Part shown: piece after piece, positions 57,164-64,000 of the stretch
Layout: each line of letters opens with the position of its first letter
Position numbering within the stretch: position 1 is the stretch's first letter
Assembly: GCA_037042185.1 (NCBI GenBank)
Contig: JAXQJY010000026.1
Coordinates: 682,001 to 746,000, forward strand
DNA from: Sordariomycetes sp. S80-01Y
Lineage: Eukaryota > Ascomycota > Sordariomycetes
DNA length: 64,000 nt
Reading direction: 5' to 3'
Notes under the pieces: model-generated
Told to the model about the DNA's origin: nothing
Database searches by the model: none
The model's input: only the letters and a program-made list of their open reading frames with translations
Translations under genes and position numbers: made by a program

Positions 57164-59972
57164 ATGGAACCGTCCACCAAAAGACGAAAGCTGGCCCCAA
57201 AGGTCGCTACGCCCACCGAATCGATCCCATCGCCTGTCCAGCACGTCCACGAGCCGGTATGTCGTTTTTCTAAAAGTTTTTCACCTCCTGGCAGCTTTGC
57301 GTTCGACTGCCATTGCGATTGACTTCGCTAACAACAGTACCTTTCAGCCGCATTACCCGGTCCTGGAACCCCCCATCGCCGAACGCCATGATTTCGAAAC
57401 CTTTGCCCGGCATCTCCAGGATGCAGCCATGCTCATACAACGACAGACGGAGCTTCCGCAATATTCTGATGTCTCCGTCCTCATGCTGCGATGGGAAGGC
57501 GACGAGTCCCAAGACGACGATTTAGTAGCACTCGACAAGCTCTTCAATACGGTATACCATTTCCACACGCAACGCTGGCAGATTCCGAATTGCGCAAATC
57601 CGAGCGTCAAGCTCGGCGTGCAGATCGCCGCTTTCCTTGACAACCCACGCCCAGACCATCTCCTGATAGTATACTACGCCGGTCACGGCTTCGTAGGACC
57701 CGACAAGCATCTATATTGGGCGAGGTGAGTAGGCCGAGTCTGAAAAGCGTCTTGCTTGCAATCTGGCCATGGGGGGCTGACTCTTCATAGCAACATGCGT
57801 GATGATTCGGCAAAGCTGAAGTGGGATGGGGTGCGATGTCTTTTTGAGGATGCTCAATCGGACATGCTTCTGTTGTTGGACACCTGCGCCATCCCTGACC
57901 CAGCTGCCTCTGGAAACAATGGCATCAAGGAAGTCATTGCGGCTTGCACCCCCGACCATTCTCGCATTCAAGGCCGCTCATTCACTTCGCAGCTGGTAGA
58001 GATTTTTCACAAGCTTAGCGGCCAGCGGTCCTTCGACACACAACGGCTGTATGATGAGATACTAGCTTTGCAGCATCATCAAATCCGACAAGGCCCACCG
58101 CCGCCGCCGACAGTCAATGGGGCACCTCACGCCAAACTACCTCTTTTCTTTCCCATCACCCCTGCAAAGAGTCAGCACCTCACCCTTGCACCGGCTACTC
58201 GACGATCACCCCTCACGCCATCACATAACGGGACAGATCTTGAGGTAAAGAAGAACCCCACTATCGAAGAGCAACTCATCGAGCCGGAAGCTGTGGCGGA
58301 GATAAAGTTCGAGGAGGCTCGCATCCTCGTGTGCACAACTTATGTAGGGGATGCGAGTGCGGATATGTCCTATTTCCATAACTGGCTGCAAAACACCCCG
58401 TCTATGGGGGCTAAAGTTACGGTCGAGGGCATGTTTTTGGGGCCTCCCACGATGCTTCTCATCTCGATGCCTCACTCGCTATGGAGGGTGATAGAGCATG
58501 ACAAGGTCTGCTGCTACCTGGGCAACATCACGTCGCACAACATGCTCCATCTCTACCAGCGACTTGTCGGGCCTTCAGGACCGAAACCATCCCCGAGGGA
58601 AGTCGAGGACGGGCGAATTCTTCTAGAAGCGAGGAGGGCCGCGGCTGTTCCTGTTCCTCCCACTCCGGTCAGCTCAGGTGGCGACCCACGAGAGTTTCCA
58701 GCTCCAGGGCGCGAGCATCCACGTGTTGACTTGCCCAAGATTCCGCCGCCCACCCCGCCAACTGGACGAGGGCCCTACATCAGTCCAAGCGCCTCTGGTC
58801 CTCTCAAGCGCGATAGGGAGCACGAGGGATCAGCGGAGATGCGAGAGGCGGCGGAACAGCTCAAGGCACTTAGTCACGTTCGACACCGAAGCGACGAGAC
58901 CGGGCAGACTGGGCGTCCGCGAACAAGCTTGCCAAACGGCATTCTTCCTGCCGATGGTCAGCGTGACGATCCCAATGGCTCGCCAAAGGCAAAGTCCCCC
59001 CCGAACCGGGTGAAGGTCCCTCGCCACGCCCTGCCGAAGAATGAGACGATTTGCAACCACTGCAGTCACACCCCTTTCCGGGACTCATCATCGCTTCGCA
59101 AGCACATTGCTGCTGCGCATACCCGACCGTTTCCTTGCGCCTTCTCTTTTGCGGGTTGCAATAGCACTTTCGGCTCAAAGAACGAGTGGAAGCGCCACAT
59201 TACCTCCCAGCATCTATGCTTGCAGTACTACCGCTGTTCCGCTTGTCCGCAAAGCGCGATCGAGGGGAAGGGGAATGAGTTCAACAGAAAGGACCTTTTC
59301 ACTCAACACCTCCGGCGGATGCATGCACCCTTCCAGATCAAGCGTCCAGCATCAAAGAACGACAGCAAGATGCAGTCCGAGTGGGAAATCCAGGTGAAGC
59401 AACTGCAGGAGTCTTGCTTAGTCACTCGTCGACAGCCACCCCAACGTGCGGCTTGCCCCAAGCCAGATTGCCAACATACATTCGAGGGACACTCCGCCTG
59501 GGATGAGTGGACTGAGCACGTTGGGCGACATATGGAGAAGGGCGAAGCTAATAACTTGCCGGTCGATCGCAACCTCATCGATTGGGCCCTTAGAGAATCC
59601 ATCATTGAGTCTAAGCAAGATGGCGAGTACCGGCTTTGCTACAACAACGGGCCTAGCGGCGGTGGCAGCAGTGGCGGCTCGAACGGACACAACGCTGGAG
59701 CAGAAGGCTCATCATTCATGGAAGTCAAAGAACCCATCTCCCGAGTGACCACGATAGCTGGTGCTCGTCCGGCTGAGCTGTCGCCTCCTTCGTCGGCCAC
59801 AGTCCCTTACGAGTCGCCGAAGAGAGATGCGGCAGTGCCGGCGACCGCAGCTGAGGCAGAATCTGAGCCAAGTGGGGAGCATTCGGTTAGAGAAGAGCCA
59901 CAGCGCGATGAGGGCAAGCCACTTCCGACTTCAGCCAAGCGGGAAACCGATGCGATGGATATCGACAAATGA
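57164..59972 (+). CDS. Caspase-like domain fused to C2H2 zinc fingers
   Basis: Exons are 57164-57256, 57348-57724 and 57791-59972, giving 883 aa. After a basic start (MEPSTKRRKLAPK, a likely nuclear signal) comes a caspase-like (peptidase C14 type) domain at about 45-260. Strand-rich DVSVLMLRWEGDES leads to LLIVYYAGHGFVG with the putative catalytic His144, and DMLLLLDTCAIPD supplies Cys189. Before the fingers, a Pro/Ser-rich linker (about 385-570) contains PKIPPPTPPTGRGP and a second KR-rich patch. C2H2 units start at Cys578 (CNHC...HIAAAH), then CAFSFAGCN...HITSQH, CSAC...HLRRMH and CPKPDCQ...HVGRH ending near 737; spacing is irregular. The tail is acidic and ends DAMDIDK. I infer a nuclear protein coupling DNA or RNA binding to protease-like activity or to a dead caspase fold. 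Which of these holds is unknown. Confidence 0.85.
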
Positions 59973-60510
59973 TCAGCACAGATCGCCTGCAGAACACGCT
60001 TGAGGGATGCCACTATCCGTCACGAAAGCCACCAATTTCTTTCCATTCGTCCTGTTTCTTATGTTTATATTACGATTTTGCTTACGACATTTACGAACGA
60101 CCTGACGACTACTCATGACACGACAGAGACAAGCGCAGCGCCTCGAGGCGGGAAAACTTGGAGCGGATATTTGAACTTTACTTGCTTTTGACTTTGTGCT
60201 GGGACCGGTGTTCGAACTAGGTTTGGCGGGGCGGGAAACGGATTTCTAGGGTTCAAGCTCAACGTAACAGGGATATTGACGCACCGCGTCCAGCCAAGTA
60301 GATAGCACACGTGAGAGCGCCACGTATCACTTGAGATATTGACACGATATGGCTCGGGTTGAGCATACAGCGGTCCCTATGAAAAGCATCATGAAGTTGT
60401 TAATGGAGTGATCGTTCCAAAGCACAACGATGCGCCCGCCGTCGATCTGAAAGGATATTGCTTCTTTACGTACGGTAGTCGCGGCTGTATTAACTAGCCC
60501 CTCAGCCCAT
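59973..60510. other. Convergent intergenic region
   Basis: 3' flanks of the caspase-like/zinc-finger gene (plus) and the GH31 gene (minus). No ORF or repeat of note. Confidence 0.5.
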
Positions 60511-63485
60511 TCAAGATGTACCAACCCTAGTCGTGCTCTTCTCATTCAGCGAGATCTCAACCTCCTGCGTCTTAACAATCTTGGTCTGAACACGCTCGCC
60601 GTCGCCGTCGCAGGCACCGCTACCGGTAAGGACAGTCACCTTGCTAACATTCACATCAACCTCGTATCCAAAGCTCCCCTCGATCATCAGCTGTCCATCC
60701 TTGAAGCTCATCTCAATCTTGGTGGCGCCGCCATTCTCCTCCGGGTCGACGCTCTCGCCATCGTCCAGGTAGAGCTGCCCGGAAGCCTCGCCGTTGGCGT
60801 CCAGGGGGATCAGGATCTCAAAGTCCTTCTTGCGGAGGGCAGTGGTCGTGTCGGCGGAGGAGGTGCGCAGGGGGAGGATGACGCCGGAGCGGATGAGGAT
60901 CGGGATGTGCGTCGTGTCGACATCGGTGAAGGTGTGCGTCGCGCCCTGCCCGCAGATGGGCTCGTGGGTGTACCAGTCGTAGAAGATGTCGTTGGGGAGG
61001 TACGTGTCTACGCTGGTGGCGCCCTCCTCCGTGACGGGAGCAACGAGGATGCCGGGGCCGTAGAAGTACGAGAGTTCGAGAGCCCAGGTGTTCTTGTCTT
61101 CGGGGTAGACATAGAACAAGGGGTAGGCTACGGGGGATCCATCCTCGGAGGCCTGTGCGAAGGCTGTGTACATGTAGTCCATGAGTCTGTAGCGAATGGC
61201 GATTGCCTTGCGGGCTGACTCGGCGACAGACTCCCAGAGGTAGAACTCCTGATCTGAGGATTCGAGCTGGTTATGGTTGCGGTAGAAGGTACTGAATGCA
61301 CCCAGAGAAGCCCAGCGGGCGCAGAGCTCCTCGGTAACATCGCCACCGAAGCCGCAGACGTCAGAGCCGACCATGGGGAACTGGAAGAGCGCGGTGTAGG
61401 CGAGTGCGGTGCGGATGCTGGTGCGGTAGTGATCCCACGTAGACAGGTTGTCACCGAGCCAGTGTCCTACCTTGCGGCCGGTGCCGGAGAAGGTGCTGCG
61501 CGTGATGATCAAGGGGCGCTTGTCCGGACGACGAGCGAGCATGGCGTCGTAGGAGGCAATGCCCATTTGGTGACCGTACAGCTGGTGAGTGTCGTACTGG
61601 ACGAGTCCGTTCTGGGAGATAACGTCGGTGAGGACAGTCTTGTTGGAGAGACCACCCTTGTCGGCTGACCAGTCGTCGCGGTAGGCGGCGGCATTGTGGA
61701 TGGAGTACTCGGGGTAGAGGTAGTCACGGTCTGGGAGGCCACTCTGGTCCCCGTCGGCCTGGCGACGCTCGGGGAGATAGAGGCTGTCGAAAGTTACGTC
61801 GCGCGGGATGGGGCCGTTGCTGCGGGCTTCAAGGGCTCGGGATCCCGGGGCTGGGTCGCAGCCGCCTTCGGAGGGTGGTTGGAACTCGCATGGGAAACCA
61901 GGGATCGGGCGAGGGTTCTCGCGGACTGGGGGAGGCACAGGGGGGAAACCAACGGCTTGCTCGTACGGGTTGTCGCAAGGGAAGACGCAGCCGAAAGACG
62001 AAGGCTCGTTCATGTCAATCCAGAGACCGTCAATGTCGATACCATCTTCCGCGTTGAAGAAGAGATCGAATTCATTGTTCCAGTAATCAGTAGCGTTCTC
62101 GGCGAACCAGTCAGGGAAGACAGTGACACCGGGCCAGACAACTCCGAGGAAGGCAGAGCCATTCTGACGGAGCAGAAGAACGTTGTCCTCAATTGCCCGG
62201 TCCAGGGGAGGATAGTTGTCTTGGTAGCCAGCGGCAGGGTCAACCATGACGATGTAGTGTTGGTCGTTCTCGTGTAGATGGGAGACGAGGGCCCGAAGCT
62301 TGTCGACGGGGTAGCGCTCCGGGTCCGTGGTGAAGATGAGGCGACGGTCCATGTAGTCGATGTCGGTCCACATGGTCTCGAGGGGGATACCAGCCTGGCT
62401 GTAGTTGTAGACTACCTCAGCCACTTCGAACGCGTCTCGATAACCGTATCTACACTGGTGGAAACCAAGTCCCCAGTACTAGGATGGTCAGCTTTCAGCT
62501 CAAGTCGCGATGTCTTGCACAGGAAAGGCGTTCTCTGGGCATAGGATAGGGCGTCACTTACTGGCTGGAAGGTCGGGAGCCCTGCAACCTGAGCGTATTG
62601 CCTGGTCACATCACTAGGGCTCGGGCCCGAGAAGAACCAAAAGTCAAAGACACCTCCGAGAGTGTTGTACTCGAGGTACTGGCCGTCCTCGTCGCTGCTG
62701 ATCATGACATCCATGCCGTTGGAGTTCAGCAAGAAGACACCATGTGAACCAGACTCACGATGCTCGAGGTAGAATGGCTGAGTACCATAAAGGTTAGCGT
62801 CATTCGGGATGCCGTAACTGTCCTGATTCCACATGGTGCGAACATAGTCCTGAGTCTTGAGACGAAGAGGATCAGAGTGCTCGCCGAGACCGTAAAGGTA
62901 GGGGTCTTGGGGCAGCTTGGTGCGGAGGCGCAGGTACTGGGATTCGAACACAAGAGATGCGGCAGAAGTATCAAAGAGAACCTCATCATTCTCCTTGCGG
63001 ATGATCTTGAATGAGAAGGGTTCCTCGGTTATTTCAAACTCAAGGTCGTTATTCTCGGCAGCGCTCTTCTCATTCGGTCGAGGAAAGACAGATTCAGGCA
63101 CCTGGAAGACCTGGTTTTCCTTGTCTTGGATTTTGACATGTATGCGTTCGTCTGCGTATCTTAGCAAAGTTCGGGCGAGATTCTCCGTGCAATATGATTT
63201 GCTTTGAAGAAGAGACAGAGGAACAATTCACTTACCACTTTCATAAGTAACCTCCAAGCTCAGGTCCTTCAAGTCCTCGCCATAGGCATTGCAGCCCCTA
63301 GCCGCAAGCTTGAGATCAGCAGTCAAGCTGTTGCTGCTTTTTTTGATGTTTGAAGCTGAATATCCGGGACAATCGGCAAGGAGGTTGTAGTCGGGGTACT
63401 GAGCAAGTAGTTCCTGACGGCGACTGACAGCCGCGGCCGAAGCCAGGCCAGCGAAGGCCAGCGCGAGACCCTTCCACTGCCTCAT
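60511..63485 (-). CDS. Secreted GH31 alpha-glucosidase
   Basis: Exons on the minus strand are 63485-63236, 63151-62562 and 62478-60511, giving 935 aa. The first 20 residues (MRQWKGLALAFAGLASAAAV) form a signal peptide, followed by SRRQ, so the enzyme is exported. Family GH31 hydrolyses alpha-linked glucose from maltose, starch fragments or similar. The joins are supported by YESDERIHVKIQD and by QPYWGLGFHQCRYGY. Catalytic residues are nucleophile Asp435 in GLWIDMNEPSSF and acid/base Asp623 in GHWLGDNLSTW. YLYGLGEHSDPLRL marks the N-terminal galactose-mutarotase-like domain, and an inserted Pro-rich loop (VGFPPVPPPVREN) is typical of fungal alpha-glucosidases. Sequons (NATDYW, NVSK) are consistent with glycosylation. 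An ATG further upstream in the same frame region is ruled out because the codon there is not a methionine. Confidence 0.95.
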
Positions 63486-64000
63486 GATTGGGTTGCTGGT
63501 AATTTTTTTTCTACAAGCCAAGTGGTAGACAGCGCGTTGCAGAAGGGGAAGTGCAACTAAGGTCCTGGGGGACACGCTTTATATCTCGCGAGCGGCGGTC
63601 AGGCAAGGCGAGGAGCGATGGCCCGGGACCCTGATCGGATGAAGAGTTGGAGAAGCAGTAAAAGAGTGGACCATGTGCAGACGAAAAAAGTGTCGATGTA
63701 ACCCAAGAGACAAGAAGATCGGGGACTGGGGTCTGGGGAGGAGGCTTGTCGTGCACCATTTGGTGGTTGCGTTGTGAGAGGACGTTCGCCCTCGCAGCGG
63801 CCGTAGAGAGGCAGGCTGGGTTGTACCCTGTCCAGGTTGTGAGTTTACTGACGTACCATGCTTCACGGATTATTCTTAGATGTATAGTATCTCCTCATCA
63901 TGGGGTCTGAGTCGTGGTGTTTTCACTGGTAAAGCCAAGACAGATGCCGAGGCGGGCACCAGCGAGCACACAAGCCGGCAGTCTTCTTGAGCAGAGACCA
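63486..64000. promoter_or_regulatory. Upstream region of the GH31 gene
   Basis: Contains a TATAAA read on the minus strand at 63578-63583, about 95 bp before the ATG at 63485. No coding feature is supported; the window ends here. Confidence 0.5.

Overview
The window is nuclear DNA from a filamentous ascomycete (Pezizomycotina, most likely a Sordariomycete). The evidence is protein-coding genes with short GT-AG introns (about 43-100 bp, a few longer), fungal branch sites (CTNAC-like), a Zn2Cys6 regulator, a fungal Sim4-type kinetochore subunit, fungal GH3 and GH31 glycosidases and a fungal patatin family. I see no rRNA, convincing tRNA, CRISPR, intact transposon or bacterial-type operon. All exon joins below were read by hand from splice signals and frame continuity.

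Layout. 1-385 is the 3' part of the Fe-S scaffold gene ISU1. 813-8064 holds a multi-membrane-anchored P450, a carotenoid cleavage oxygenase and, divergent from it, a second P450: a possible small oxidative metabolite cluster. 8157-8906 is the kinetochore gene FTA4. 9861-19835 is the most unusual stretch. It carries three diverged copies of a small-protein family I do not recognise (266, 173 and 185 aa), whose kinship is visible in residues and in shared intron positions, followed by a 1546-aa beta-rich and coiled-coil protein, also unrecognised. 21714-25892 holds a Zn2Cys6 regulator and a berberine-bridge-type FAD oxidase in tandem. 30514-34544 holds a Gfo/Idh/MocA oxidoreductase, a hotdog thioesterase and an RluA-type tRNA pseudouridine synthase with a likely mitochondrial leader. 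39208-40235 is a bZIP-type regulator. 48531-63485 holds a GH3 beta-glucosidase, a patatin-like protein lacking the catalytic serine, a caspase-like/C2H2 zinc-finger fusion protein and a secreted GH31 alpha-glucosidase.

Gene-poor stretches separate these blocks (25.9-30.5, 34.5-39.2, 40.2-48.5 and 53.9-57.2 kb). In them I find only short unsupported ORFs and simple repeats.

Best candidates for undescribed biology: (1) the three-paralogue family plus giant protein at 9.9-19.8 kb, (2) the caspase-like/zinc-finger fusion at 57.2-60.0 kb, and (3) the serine-less patatin at 51.9-53.9 kb. The P450/carotenoid oxygenase group and a 12-bp perfect inverted repeat in its divergent promoter are secondary leads.
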